64,000 nucleotides of DNA from Gammaproteobacteria bacterium (GTDB taxonomy: Bacteria > Pseudomonadota > Gammaproteobacteria > UBA4575): NCBI GenBank assembly GCA_028279275.1, contig JANQOB010000006.1, positions 314,799 through 378,798 of the forward strand, written 5' to 3'. Under the pieces are notes generated by a model that was not told the origin of the DNA, did no database searches, and worked only from the letters and a program-made list of their open reading frames with translations. Positions 45,322 to 53,477 of this stretch are shown piece after piece. The first letter of the stretch is position 1, and the number at the start of each line of letters is the position of its first letter. Position numbers and translations under genes: made by a program.

Positions 45322-46062
45322 TTAATTAATTCTTAATAATTGTGAAGTTGCAGTGTCATTTTCTTCGATTGAACGCATTATCTTAATGTGCATTTCGAAG
45401 TTACGCGTTAATTCAATCATGTCTAGTAATTCTGCAACCGTATTGACGTTACTAGATTCCAACATTCCAGAAGTAACAGTAACCGATGCATCCGCCTCAA
45501 TAGATGCATCGGGAACCGCCCTTAACAAACCATCTTCACCTTTGTAGAGATCTTCTGGTTTTGCATTAACTAATTTAATGCGGTCAATAGTTGCAAGTGT
45601 TGTCGCTTCTTGACCTACTGGTAATATCGAAATGGTTCCATCTGCCGCAATTTCAAGCTTTTGGAATGGTGGCAAAGCGATGGGGCCATCATTTCCTAAC
45701 ACTGGGTGACCTGCACCTGTTTCTAACAAACCTGCTGAAGTGGTACGCAAATCTCCCGCACGTGTATAGGCTGTGTTTCCATCAGGTGCTTGAATTTCTA
45801 TAAAACCATTTCCGCTTACAGCAATATCAAGCTCTCTTCCGGTTTGTTGTAGAGCACCACTCGAAAAATCAACCCCAGTGTGTTCATCTTGACTATAAAC
45901 ACGACTTTCATATCCAGGGCCTTGCACAGGCAGACTATTAATTGCATTAAAATCAGCACGAAATCCAGTAGTGCTCGCATTGGCTAGATTATTTGTATTC
46001 GTGGCTTGATGCAGCTGTACTTGCTTCGCACCATTCATTGCCACATACAACGCTCGATCCAT
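45322..46062 (-). CDS. flgF: Proximal rod protein FlgF
   Basis: 246 residues. It starts MDRALYVAMNGAKQ, typical of FlgF, with NTNNLANASTTGFRAD and a C-terminal ESSNVNTVAELLDMIELTRN. Minor proximal rod subunit, between flgE and flgG with 22- and 25-base gaps. Confidence 0.94.
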   Translation of the reverse strand: MDRALYVAMNGAKQVQLHQATNTNNLANASTTGFRADFNAINSLPVQGPGYESRVYSQDEHTGVDFSSGALQQTGRELDIAVSGNGFIEIQAPDGNTAYTRAGDLRTTSAGLLETGAGHPVLGNDGPIALPPFQKLEIAADGTISILPVGQEATTLATIDRIKLVNAKPEDLYKGEDGLLRAVPDASIEADASVTVTSGMLESSNVNTVAELLDMIELTRNFEMHIKIMRSIEENDTATSQLLRIN

Positions 46063-46084
46063 TTTGATATTTCCTTAAATTTTA

Positions 46085-47314
46085 TTAACGAATATTAATA
46101 ATGGTTTGTGTAATAGTATCTGCTGTACCAATTACCTGCGCATTCGCCTGAAAATTTCGTTGAGTTTGAATTAGATTGATCAACTCACCAGTAACATCCA
46201 CATTTGACTCTTCTAATGAACCGGATTGAATCAATCCCAAATCTGCAGAGCCAGGTGCACCAATTAACGGTTGACCTGATGCAAATGACTCTGACCACGA
46301 TGAATTACCTGTTGGTCTTAAACCTTGTGCATTGGCAAAATTTGCTAGTGCTACTTGCCCAAGCACCAGAGATTGACCATTGGTATAACGTGCAAACAGG
46401 GTTCCAGACGGATCAAAATCGAGCGAACTTAGTCGACCTGTTGCAAAACCGTTTTGATCAATCGCACTAATACCAAACCCGCCACCAAACTGAGTAATGT
46501 CTGAATAATCCACCGTAAATGTCGTCGGCGCCCCAACTCCACCAGGAACAAACGCTGCAGAAGTAGTAGTGGTCTGGCCGACCGTACCATTAATTGCAGT
46601 CAACGCACCGAAGGCATCAAAAGTTAAAACATCTGGCCCAGAAACCTGGACGTTATCGACGAACTGAAATACTTGCCAATCCGTCGCAGAATCTTTTCTG
46701 AAGTAGTTAGTGGTAACATGCTCACCACCTAATGAATCAAATACTGTATAGGAAGTTGCATGATTATAGGTAGCGGGATCAGGTCCAGTTGGACCAACTA
46801 AAAACGCTGGTAAAATTGTCTCTGAAGCATCGATATTTGCATCAATATCAATGGTACTTGTTACATTGGGTGCGATATTGCCTCGGCTGATGGCAAGAGG
46901 GCCTTGCGCACCTGTTAAATTACCTGCTGAATCTGCTTGGAATCCAACTAGCTGACTACCTGATGAATTAACGATATTTCCAACGTTATCAACTTGAAAA
47001 GCTCCTGCACGCGTGAAAGTTTGTGAACCACCATCACTCAGTACAAAAAATCCTTGCCCTGTGATAGCTAAATCAAGTGAATTATCTGTAAAGGTTATAT
47101 CACCATCGGTAAATTGTTGTGTAATGGCTGCTACTTCAACACCCTGACCTATCGCATTACTTGAAGTTCCGAATTGAGAGGTTGCATATAAATCTGCAAA
47201 CTCGGTTCTAGAACGTTTGAAACCACTCGTTTCGCTATTGGCAATATTATTTGAGATTACCTGCAAATCGTTTTGCGCTGCATTTAATCCTGTGAGTGCA
47301 ATATCAAATGGCAT
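46085..47314 (-). CDS. flgE: Hook protein FlgE
   Basis: 409 residues. N-terminus ALTGLNAAQNDLQVISNNIA with SETSGFKRSRTEFADLY, C-terminus LEESNVDVTGELINLIQTQR; the middle domain is variable, Gly/Thr/Asp-rich. Builds the hook; its cap FlgD is encoded 39 bases upstream. Confidence 0.95.
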   Translation of the reverse strand: MPFDIALTGLNAAQNDLQVISNNIANSETSGFKRSRTEFADLYATSQFGTSSNAIGQGVEVAAITQQFTDGDITFTDNSLDLAITGQGFFVLSDGGSQTFTRAGAFQVDNVGNIVNSSGSQLVGFQADSAGNLTGAQGPLAISRGNIAPNVTSTIDIDANIDASETILPAFLVGPTGPDPATYNHATSYTVFDSLGGEHVTTNYFRKDSATDWQVFQFVDNVQVSGPDVLTFDAFGALTAINGTVGQTTTTSAAFVPGGVGAPTTFTVDYSDITQFGGGFGISAIDQNGFATGRLSSLDFDPSGTLFARYTNGQSLVLGQVALANFANAQGLRPTGNSSWSESFASGQPLIGAPGSADLGLIQSGSLEESNVDVTGELINLIQTQRNFQANAQVIGTADTITQTIINIR

Positions 47315-47353
47315 AACTATTCTCCCTATATAAAATAAATAATGTTTAAATTT

Positions 47354-48019
47354 TTATTGAATCTTTAAAATTTCAGAAACTTTCAATTCTCCGCCGTTTT
47401 CTATATTCAAACGAACAGAATTCGAATTTTCCCCGAATGAAATACTTTCAATCTGCTTGTATGCATATGTATCTAATGCGACGCCATCCTCACCTTGCGA
47501 CCCAACAACAGATAAAAAATATTGTCCTTGTGCAACTTGGTTTCCACTTGAGTCAGTTCCATCCCAAGTAAACTCTTTCAAATCGTCATTAACCACTCCC
47601 AACGATATGGTTTGTACTAGATTGCCTGCAGCATCAAAAATACTAACTGTAGCGTTATTTACTGGGGCATTGGTGCCAACAGCACCCTTAACAACCTCAC
47701 CTTCTTTTAAAGTCAAACTATCCGATGCAACTAATGCATTTTTGCCAATCAAGTTAGTTGCGCCCAGTGACTGACTTGAAATTAAAGAACTGGCAAGGTC
47801 ATTAACAGAGGTATTTAACTCTTCAATACCGGTTACCGTGCCGAATTGAGCAAGCTGGCCTATGAATTCGCCACTTTGTAATGGTTCAAATGGATCCTGA
47901 TTTCGCAGCTGCGTGATCATAAGCTCAAGAAAATCTTCTTGACCTAATTCATTTGAATTATCTTCCTGCTTATTAAGCGGATTGATTAAACTCAAAATGT
48001 CGGATGAAATTGCTTGCAT
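47354..48019 (-). CDS. flgD: Hook cap protein FlgD
   Basis: 221 residues. The N-terminal motif LGQEDFLELMITQLRNQDPF and GEFIGQLAQFGTVTGI identify FlgD; a FlgD Ig-like domain (GNLVQTISLG, FTWDGTDSSGNQVAQG) follows. Needed for hook polymerisation. Confidence 0.95.
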   Translation of the reverse strand: MQAISSDILSLINPLNKQEDNSNELGQEDFLELMITQLRNQDPFEPLQSGEFIGQLAQFGTVTGIEELNTSVNDLASSLISSQSLGATNLIGKNALVASDSLTLKEGEVVKGAVGTNAPVNNATVSIFDAAGNLVQTISLGVVNDDLKEFTWDGTDSSGNQVAQGQYFLSVVGSQGEDGVALDTYAYKQIESISFGENSNSVRLNIENGGELKVSEILKIQ

Positions 48020-48034
48020 AATGTTTTACCTTGT

Positions 48035-48460
48035 TTAGAACCTGCCCAAACGCAATGTTTGTAGTAATAAATCTTTTGATGTGTTTAAGACTTCGATGTT
48101 TGTTTGATAACTGTTTGATGCCGAGATCATGTTCGTCATCTCTTCAATAACATTTACGTTTGAAAGATAGATATAGCCCTCTTCATTCGCGAGTGGATTT
48201 CCTGGCTGATACTGAGCAACGTTTTCTGCTTGGCTTTCCACCACTCCAACTGTTCGAATACCTGCGCTCGCTGAATTATTGAAATTGTTCAGTTGACCTT
48301 GATAAGTTGTGGCAAAAACAGGTTGCTTGGATCTATATGCAGCTTCAGGTGAGCTGGCAATAGACTCAGCATTTGCTAAATTACTTGCTACAGTATTTAA
48401 ACGAGTATTCTGTGCACTTAAGCCACTTCCTGCGATATCAAATATATTAAATAGTGACAT
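48035..48460 (-). CDS. flgC: Proximal rod protein FlgC
   Basis: 141 residues. FDIAGSGLSAQNTRLNTVAS at the start and YLSNVNVIEEMTNMISASNS at the end are FlgC signatures. Follows flgB after 2 bases. Confidence 0.95.
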   Translation of the reverse strand: MSLFNIFDIAGSGLSAQNTRLNTVASNLANAESIASSPEAAYRSKQPVFATTYQGQLNNFNNSASAGIRTVGVVESQAENVAQYQPGNPLANEEGYIYLSNVNVIEEMTNMISASNSYQTNIEVLNTSKDLLLQTLRLGRF

Positions 48461-48462
48461 AG

Positions 48463-48867
48463 TTATTCGCCTTTTAAGGTGTTAATCAATCCTTGGATTC
48501 TGTTATTAAGCATGGATAAACTAATTTGGTAGCGCACGGCATTCTCTGCGAATTTTCCTTTTTCGACATGACTATCTACAGTATTTCCATCTAATGAAGC
48601 ATTTTCAGGAATACGATATTTGGTTTGCAAAGAGTATGCATTGTTTAAACTATTTGAAAGGTGATTGCTATGACTTGTTTTTAAAGAAACAGGCTTAATA
48701 GTTGGTGCGTTTTTATTTTGATTAAGAATTTCATTAAAGTCTAAATCTTTAGCTTTATAGTTTGGTGTGTCCGCATTGATAATATTAGACGCTAATATTT
48801 CTGCACGCTGAGCTCGCGCTAGTACAGACTGCGCATTTAAACCAAAATGATTATCAAGAAATTTCAC
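48463..48867 (-). CDS. flgB: Proximal rod protein FlgB
   Basis: 134 residues. RAEILASNIINADTPNYKAKD near the start and the C-terminal VRYQISLSMLNNRIQGLINT are typical. First gene of flgBCDEFGHIJKL, behind a sigma-54 promoter and divergent from flgA. Confidence 0.95.
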   Translation of the reverse strand: MKFLDNHFGLNAQSVLARAQRAEILASNIINADTPNYKAKDLDFNEILNQNKNAPTIKPVSLKTSHSNHLSNSLNNAYSLQTKYRIPENASLDGNTVDSHVEKGKFAENAVRYQISLSMLNNRIQGLINTLKGE

Positions 48868-48904
48868 TATTACATTTTTATAATTAACGACATGTATTCA
48901 TAAA

Positions 48905-48920
48905 GCAAATGCCATGCCAA
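48905..48920 (-). promoter_or_regulatory. Sigma-54 promoter of the flgB operon
   Basis: Minus-strand TTGGCATGGCATTTGC has GG and GC ten bases apart and is close to consensus. It ends 38 bases before the flgB ATG. The likely activator site is the CGGCAA cluster at 48982-49008, about 60-100 bases upstream. Confidence 0.8.
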
Positions 48921-48981
48921 TAGTCAAAAATAGTGAATTAGTTCTATTTACTAATAAATTTAAGTTGAAAAGATGATTGCT

Positions 48982-49008
48982 GCGGCAACATTTGCCGCCT
49001 TACGGCAA
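48982..49008. promoter_or_regulatory. CGGCAA cluster between divergent flgB and flgA promoters (likely enhancer)
   Basis: GCGGCAA (48982-48988), spacer CAT, TTGCCGC (48992-48998) is a perfect 7-bp inverted repeat, followed by a third CGGCAA at 49003-49008. CGGCAA is the core I recall for enhancers bound by FlbD of Caulobacter and FlrC of Vibrio, both relatives of FleR. Placed midway between two sigma-54 promoters, it could serve both. Confidence 0.6.
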
Positions 49009-49057
49009 AAATATCTCAATAATTATTTTATTCAGCCTAAATTTCGTAGAAATAACA

Positions 49058-49074
49058 TTGGTATGTTATTTGCA
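49058..49074 (+). promoter_or_regulatory. Sigma-54 promoter of flgA
   Basis: Plus-strand TTGGTATGTTATTTGCA keeps GG and GC ten bases apart, with T for C after GG. It lies 92-108 bases before the flgA ATG. Confidence 0.65.
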
Positions 49075-49165
49075 GATTAATATTTGTTAAATTGATTAAA
49101 TAAAATGAATCTTGATATGAAACTAACGGAATCAACTTCCATTTAACTTATAAAGATCACAATTC

Positions 49166-49861
49166 ATGCGAAAATATTTCTTATCTATATTTATAGTCTG
49201 CACGCTTTTCTGCATTAATAATGCACATGCCAAATTTCAAAGCCAAGAAAGCCTAAAACAGGCAGTTATCAGCTTTCTAAAGGTAGAAATCAAAGATATT
49301 CCTGATGCAGAGATCAGTGTGAAAGAATTTGATAAACGCCTGCGATTACACCAATGTTCAATACCGTTACAGGCGTTTTGGCCATTAGGTAATAAGCGCC
49401 TAGGTAGTACGACGGTTGGGATTCGTTGCAATGGAGATAAGCCTTGGAAAATTTATGTGGGTGCTCACATACATATATATAAGTATGTATGGGTTTCTAA
49501 ATTAGGCTTAAATCGTCACCAAGTCATTGATTTAGCTTCAGTTAGCAAGGAAAAACGCGATGTTACGCAGCTCACAACAGGTTATTTACTAGCGAACACC
49601 TCAATTGAAGGATTGCAGTTAAAACGAAATATCCCATCAAATCAGGTACTTACGAAAACGATGTTAGATTCTCAAAAAATGGTAAAGCGAGGAGACCGAA
49701 TTACTATCATCTCTAGATATGCCGGTATCGAGGTGCGTGCCAAGGGAGTTGCGTTGAATGATGGTAGCAAAGGAGAAAAAATTAGAGTCAAGAACACCAG
49801 CTCTAAGCGTGAAATTGAGGCCTATGTCTCAGATAGACAGCGTGTTTTGGTAACTCTTTGA
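49166..49861 (+). CDS. flgA: P-ring assembly chaperone FlgA
   Basis: 231 residues with a Sec signal peptide (cleavage after NAHA) and a C-terminal SAF domain (IPSNQVLTKTMLDSQKMVKRGD, then AYVSDRQRVLVTL). FlgA is periplasmic and helps FlgI form the P ring. Divergent from flgB; followed after 32 bases by the flgM sigma-28 promoter. Confidence 0.93.
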   Translation: MRKYFLSIFIVCTLFCINNAHAKFQSQESLKQAVISFLKVEIKDIPDAEISVKEFDKRLRLHQCSIPLQAFWPLGNKRLGSTTVGIRCNGDKPWKIYVGAHIHIYKYVWVSKLGLNRHQVIDLASVSKEKRDVTQLTTGYLLANTSIEGLQLKRNIPSNQVLTKTMLDSQKMVKRGDRITIISRYAGIEVRAKGVALNDGSKGEKIRVKNTSSKREIEAYVSDRQRVLVTL

Positions 49862-49893
49862 CATATATCACGTGAATTTTTTAGGTAAACTAC

Positions 49894-49920
49894 TCAAGTA
49901 AATATGAAAACTGCCGATAA
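49894..49920 (+). promoter_or_regulatory. Sigma-28 promoter of flgMN
   Basis: TCAAGTAA (49894-49901), 11-base spacer, GCCGATAA (49913-49920). The TCAAG type of -35 box is familiar from Pseudomonas FliA promoters. The bases after the -10 box, GCAGCTTA, nearly repeat those at the 57731 promoter. Confidence 0.85.
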
Positions 49921-49949
49921 GCAGCTTAGTGAAAACGAGAAAAGCGAAT

Positions 49950-50252
49950 ATGACTGACAAAATCAACAATATAAATAGCCCGATAAGTGGTGCTAACCTG
50001 CAGAATACGCTTAAGGGCGCAAAAAATAGCAATGCAAGTGGAAGTGAATCTGCGACGGTTGCGAGTGCAGGAGATGTTGACATTTCTTCAGCGCAAACCC
50101 TGGATAAAATCCGCGAAAGCTTGGCTTCACAACCTGTTGTAGATCGACAAAAAGTTGATGCTATAAAACAAGCGTTACAAGATGGAACTTACAAAATCGA
50201 TTCGGAGAATATCGCTACAAAGCTAATTGAGTATGAACAACTATTGAAGTAG
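49950..50252 (+). CDS. flgM: Anti-sigma-28 factor FlgM
   Basis: The ATG at 49950 gives 100 residues; a GTG at 49929 would add seven residues too close to the promoter start. The C-terminal FliA-binding part (DKIRESLASQPVVDRQKVDA, DGTYKIDSENIATKLIEYE) is conserved; the N-terminal half is Ser/Ala/Asn-rich and disordered. FlgM holds FliA inactive until it is exported after hook completion. Its own sigma-28 promoter makes a feedback loop. Confidence 0.93.
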   Translation: MTDKINNINSPISGANLQNTLKGAKNSNASGSESATVASAGDVDISSAQTLDKIRESLASQPVVDRQKVDAIKQALQDGTYKIDSENIATKLIEYEQLLK

Positions 50253-50258
50253 TAGTTC

Positions 50259-50777
50259 ATGCAAACTCCTGACCAAAGCATTAATACGGGTATACACACC
50301 GATCCGTATGAAACCTCAGCGTTACAAGACTTTCTAGTACGCTTTAATAGAAAGTTAGAATTATTCGTCGAGTTATTACAACACGAACAGCAAGCGCTAT
50401 CGCAGGGAAGCGCCGATGAAATTAGTCAAGCAGCTCAATCCAAATTAGATCATATACAAAAACTATCAAAGTTTATTGCAAATAATTTTAACAACTCTCC
50501 AGGGCAAACAAGTGGTGATCTTGATCAATCACTCAAAATGATGAATATAGTTTGTGTCGAAAGAGGTATAAAACTGTGGGCTGAATCACAAGACTTAATT
50601 CGATTCTGTCAAAATTTATCCAATGAAAACAGCATACTTCTAGCAAATCGATTGAAATCTACCAACAGCGCATTAGATACTCTTTACTCATTGACCGGCT
50701 CTCAACCAAATAAAACGTATGACGATAACGGTCATTCAAAACACCCACATGTCTCAAGACAGCTTGCTTCGGTTTAA
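50259..50777 (+). CDS. flgN: FlgN chaperone for FlgK and FlgL
   Basis: 172 residues, helical, with the FlgN pattern (FNRKLELFVELLQHEQQALS; IQKLSKFIANN). The last 30 residues are polar and poorly conserved. Starts 6 bases after flgM and is co-transcribed with it. Confidence 0.87.
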   Translation: MQTPDQSINTGIHTDPYETSALQDFLVRFNRKLELFVELLQHEQQALSQGSADEISQAAQSKLDHIQKLSKFIANNFNNSPGQTSGDLDQSLKMMNIVCVERGIKLWAESQDLIRFCQNLSNENSILLANRLKSTNSALDTLYSLTGSQPNKTYDDNGHSKHPHVSRQLASV

Positions 50778-51115
50778 TTAAAACCAGACAGATTCTTATA
50801 AATAGCTATTTTGCATAGAGAAACTATTATTCTATGCGCGAAAATCCTGCTTCAGAACCACACCTCATTATCAACTAATGATAATGTAAGTATAAATTTG
50901 CTCTTTATGAGTTGAATTGCAAACAAATGTGTCATGCACGCTAAGAGCTTGTTAAATCTTGTTACACAACCCACCAAAATTCAAAAATATATACGAAATT
51001 AACATTTGAGCTGTCTTAATTTCTAGATAATAACCCCACTATTATCCTAATTACTTAAAAAACCCACCAGGTTTTAAATAAATAGATTGTAAAACGCTCT
51101 GAGGAGAGGGAAATT
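50778..51115. other. Gene-free stretch with two hairpins
   Basis: No gene is supported in these 338 bases. GCATAGA/TCTATGC (50813-50819 and 50831-50837) may end the flgMN transcript, though no T run follows. CATTATCA/TGATAATG (50866-50873 and 50879-50886, 5-base loop) is a perfect inverted repeat. The promoter of the next gene should lie here; no sigma-28 or sigma-54 element was found. Confidence 0.45.
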
Positions 51116-52042
51116 ATGAATAGCTCCAATGTGGAGAAATTCACCACAAGCTCAAATAATGCGCTTGAAATAGCAACTGCTATTTCAACCAATAAGCCTA
51201 TAGATAGGCACATAACTGCACTTGTACTAAAGCTGCAAACGACTCTTAGTATCAGTCATATCATTGAGACTTTTTATCAGTCTCTTAGTACTGATATGTC
51301 TATTTATGGTCTTGAATACGATTACCCACTACTTTATACCCATGTATATCATGGAGAAAAATCAAATTATTCTTATAGTTATCTTATCGAAGTAGAGAAT
51401 GATACTTGGGGAAATATTACTATATTTGTTGGAAGCGAACTTAGCAAAAATGACAAATCAAGACTAGATCAATATGTATCTGCAGTTATCTTTCCTTTGC
51501 GAAATGCAATTCAACATGAAAGTGCAATTACACTTGCAGCAAATGAATCGAATCTCGGTTTACCAAACTGGGGATTATTAGAAAGCCAAATCACAAGAGA
51601 AGCCAAATTGGCTATTAGACAAAAACAACCTCTCAGTTTATTGTTGATAGACATAGATCGATTTACAACACTAAAAGAAAAGAATGGGTCATTATTTAGC
51701 GACATTATCATTAGGCATGTATATGAAACATTGCAAAACTCACTTAGAGATACCGATATCCTATACCGGTTTGGTTATGACCAGTTTTCATTAATTTTAA
51801 GTGATGTAGTTGAAACTGATGCAGAAGAAATTGCAGAACGCATTAAAAAAGATGTGTCTAATCATGAGTTATTAGATTACAAAAACAACAAAGTCAGGCT
51901 GACTATTAGTATTGGTATTACAGACTTAAAAAATGATGATTCTGTAGATACACTGTATGAAAGAGCATACAGCGCGTTAAAACTTGCTAAGAATTCTGGA
52001 AGAAATCAAATAAAAGTAGCTGATGGTAAGTTTTTACGCTAA
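51116..52042 (+). CDS. Degenerate GGDEF protein with intact inhibitory site, probable c-di-GMP receptor
   Basis: 308 residues behind a strong Shine-Dalgarno (GAGGAGAGGG). Residues about 35-135 look like a small sensory domain of mixed alpha/beta type (GAF-like); 150-305 is a GGDEF fold. The signature is GYDQF (220-224) instead of GGDEF, and the substrate-binding asparagine region is altered (FTTLKEKNG). Cyclase activity is therefore unlikely. The RxxD site (Arg211-Asp214) is intact and exactly five residues upstream, so it may still bind c-di-GMP. The gene stands directly after flgN and convergent to the next DGC. Confidence 0.82.
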   Translation: MNSSNVEKFTTSSNNALEIATAISTNKPIDRHITALVLKLQTTLSISHIIETFYQSLSTDMSIYGLEYDYPLLYTHVYHGEKSNYSYSYLIEVENDTWGNITIFVGSELSKNDKSRLDQYVSAVIFPLRNAIQHESAITLAANESNLGLPNWGLLESQITREAKLAIRQKQPLSLLLIDIDRFTTLKEKNGSLFSDIIIRHVYETLQNSLRDTDILYRFGYDQFSLILSDVVETDAEEIAERIKKDVSNHELLDYKNNKVRLTISIGITDLKNDDSVDTLYERAYSALKLAKNSGRNQIKVADGKFLR

Positions 52043-52053
52043 CTCTGTCATGA

Positions 52054-53457
52054 TTAGAGACTTACTTTTACTCGGTTACGACCATCCTCTTTAGCCGCGT
52101 AAAGCGCCCTATCCGCCCGCTCAAACATTGCTTGAGCATTATCACCTTCTTGCAAGTTGGTAATTCCACAAGATATTGTTATTTTGATTTGCTTGCCTTT
52201 AACTAAAAATGTAATACCTGAAACCTCATTACGCACTTGATCAGCAAACTCTTCCGAATCTTCCAGAGTTAAACCAGGCAAGAGCATAGCAAACTCCTCA
52301 CCTCCATATCTTGCTAAGAAATACTCATCCTTAAGTGCATGACTTAGTTTTTCTGCAACTGCTTTAAGCACCTTATCACCAACCACGTGGCCGTATTGAT
52401 CATTAAACTTTTTGAAATGATCAATATCCCATATCAGTAAAGATAAATTTTTCTTTTCATCGTCATTAACTTCAATTAATTCCACAAGCTTGTCGTTATA
52501 CGCTTGTCTGTTATATAAACCAGTAAGTGGATCTCGTAGCGCTTGTTCCTTTTCACGTTTAACTTTATTTCTTAGCTCTTGGGCTTCTAACTTTAGTTTA
52601 TTGACTTTATTGGCTAGCGCCTTTACATTGTTTTGAATACGCGCTTCTTGCGCTTTTACTATTTTTCTTTCTTCTTCAACAATATTTTGCAAACTATCTA
52701 GTTGTTCTTTTACAGTATTTTTTAACGATGAAAGGTCATTCCCAGAAATAATATTATTGCTAATAAGTATTACTGTGTCATTCATTTTAGAATTCAAATC
52801 GCTTTGAAGTTTAAGATCTGATACTTGTTCTTCAGTAACTGCGTATAATTTATCACCTATACGACTTATTTGAGCACCAATGTTAAATAAGAAATTTTCT
52901 AACTCCTCTTTATCCGAATAAGCATCTTGGTATACGCTGTAGAAAAGTTCATAAACTGCTTGCAAAGAAGAATTTAAATCTTTAACAGATTTTACATTTT
53001 TACACTTTTCTTGTAGAGCAGAAGATTTTTTTCGATATTGGTTTGAAAATTTAAATCTTTTTAGAATGTCTAGTGGTAACTCAAATATTAAATCCTTGTT
53101 CTCGACCACATATTCACTGCTTAAATTCTTGATTACACTGGTCAGTGCAATTAAAACATGATTTTCTTCTATTGGATCGTTAATCTCAAATACTAACTTC
53201 TTTACCGAATCAAAAGCCTCATCATTATGAAATAATTTTTTTGTATGGCTTATGAGACTAAGTAATGATTTGCAAACTTCACTTAGTTCTTGCTTTCTGT
53301 TCTGCTCAACGAATTCAGATTCAGATAGTTGATCTTGTGTATGCTCATATGATTGCTCAGGATTTGAGTATAGTTTCTTTAATAATGCTGCAGGTAAAGA
53401 GAATAATCCTGAAGTTTTATTCTCGTGGACTTCTTCCTCAGCCTTCTGATGATCCAT
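52054..53457 (-). CDS. Diguanylate cyclase with helical/coiled-coil N-terminus, no inhibitory site
   Basis: 467 residues, no membrane segment. About 1-240 is helical with no family I recognise; 240-305 is a long coiled coil; 310-467 is GGDEF with an active signature GGEEF (385-389), DIDHFKKFND and GH. The RxxD position reads KDEY (376-379), so product inhibition through the I-site is not expected. It starts 20 bases after the glutamate-synthase-like gene and is probably on the same transcript, from the sigma-28 promoter at 55131. Confidence 0.87.
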   Translation of the reverse strand: MDHQKAEEEVHENKTSGLFSLPAALLKKLYSNPEQSYEHTQDQLSESEFVEQNRKQELSEVCKSLLSLISHTKKLFHNDEAFDSVKKLVFEINDPIEENHVLIALTSVIKNLSSEYVVENKDLIFELPLDILKRFKFSNQYRKKSSALQEKCKNVKSVKDLNSSLQAVYELFYSVYQDAYSDKEELENFLFNIGAQISRIGDKLYAVTEEQVSDLKLQSDLNSKMNDTVILISNNIISGNDLSSLKNTVKEQLDSLQNIVEEERKIVKAQEARIQNNVKALANKVNKLKLEAQELRNKVKREKEQALRDPLTGLYNRQAYNDKLVELIEVNDDEKKNLSLLIWDIDHFKKFNDQYGHVVGDKVLKAVAEKLSHALKDEYFLARYGGEEFAMLLPGLTLEDSEEFADQVRNEVSGITFLVKGKQIKITISCGITNLQEGDNAQAMFERADRALYAAKEDGRNRVKVSL

Positions 53458-53477
53458 AATTAATATATAGATTAAAT

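Noticed and set aside
50970..51080. Two ACCCACCA copies as a direct repeat
   Set aside because: Too short and in an otherwise unrelated context; likely chance.
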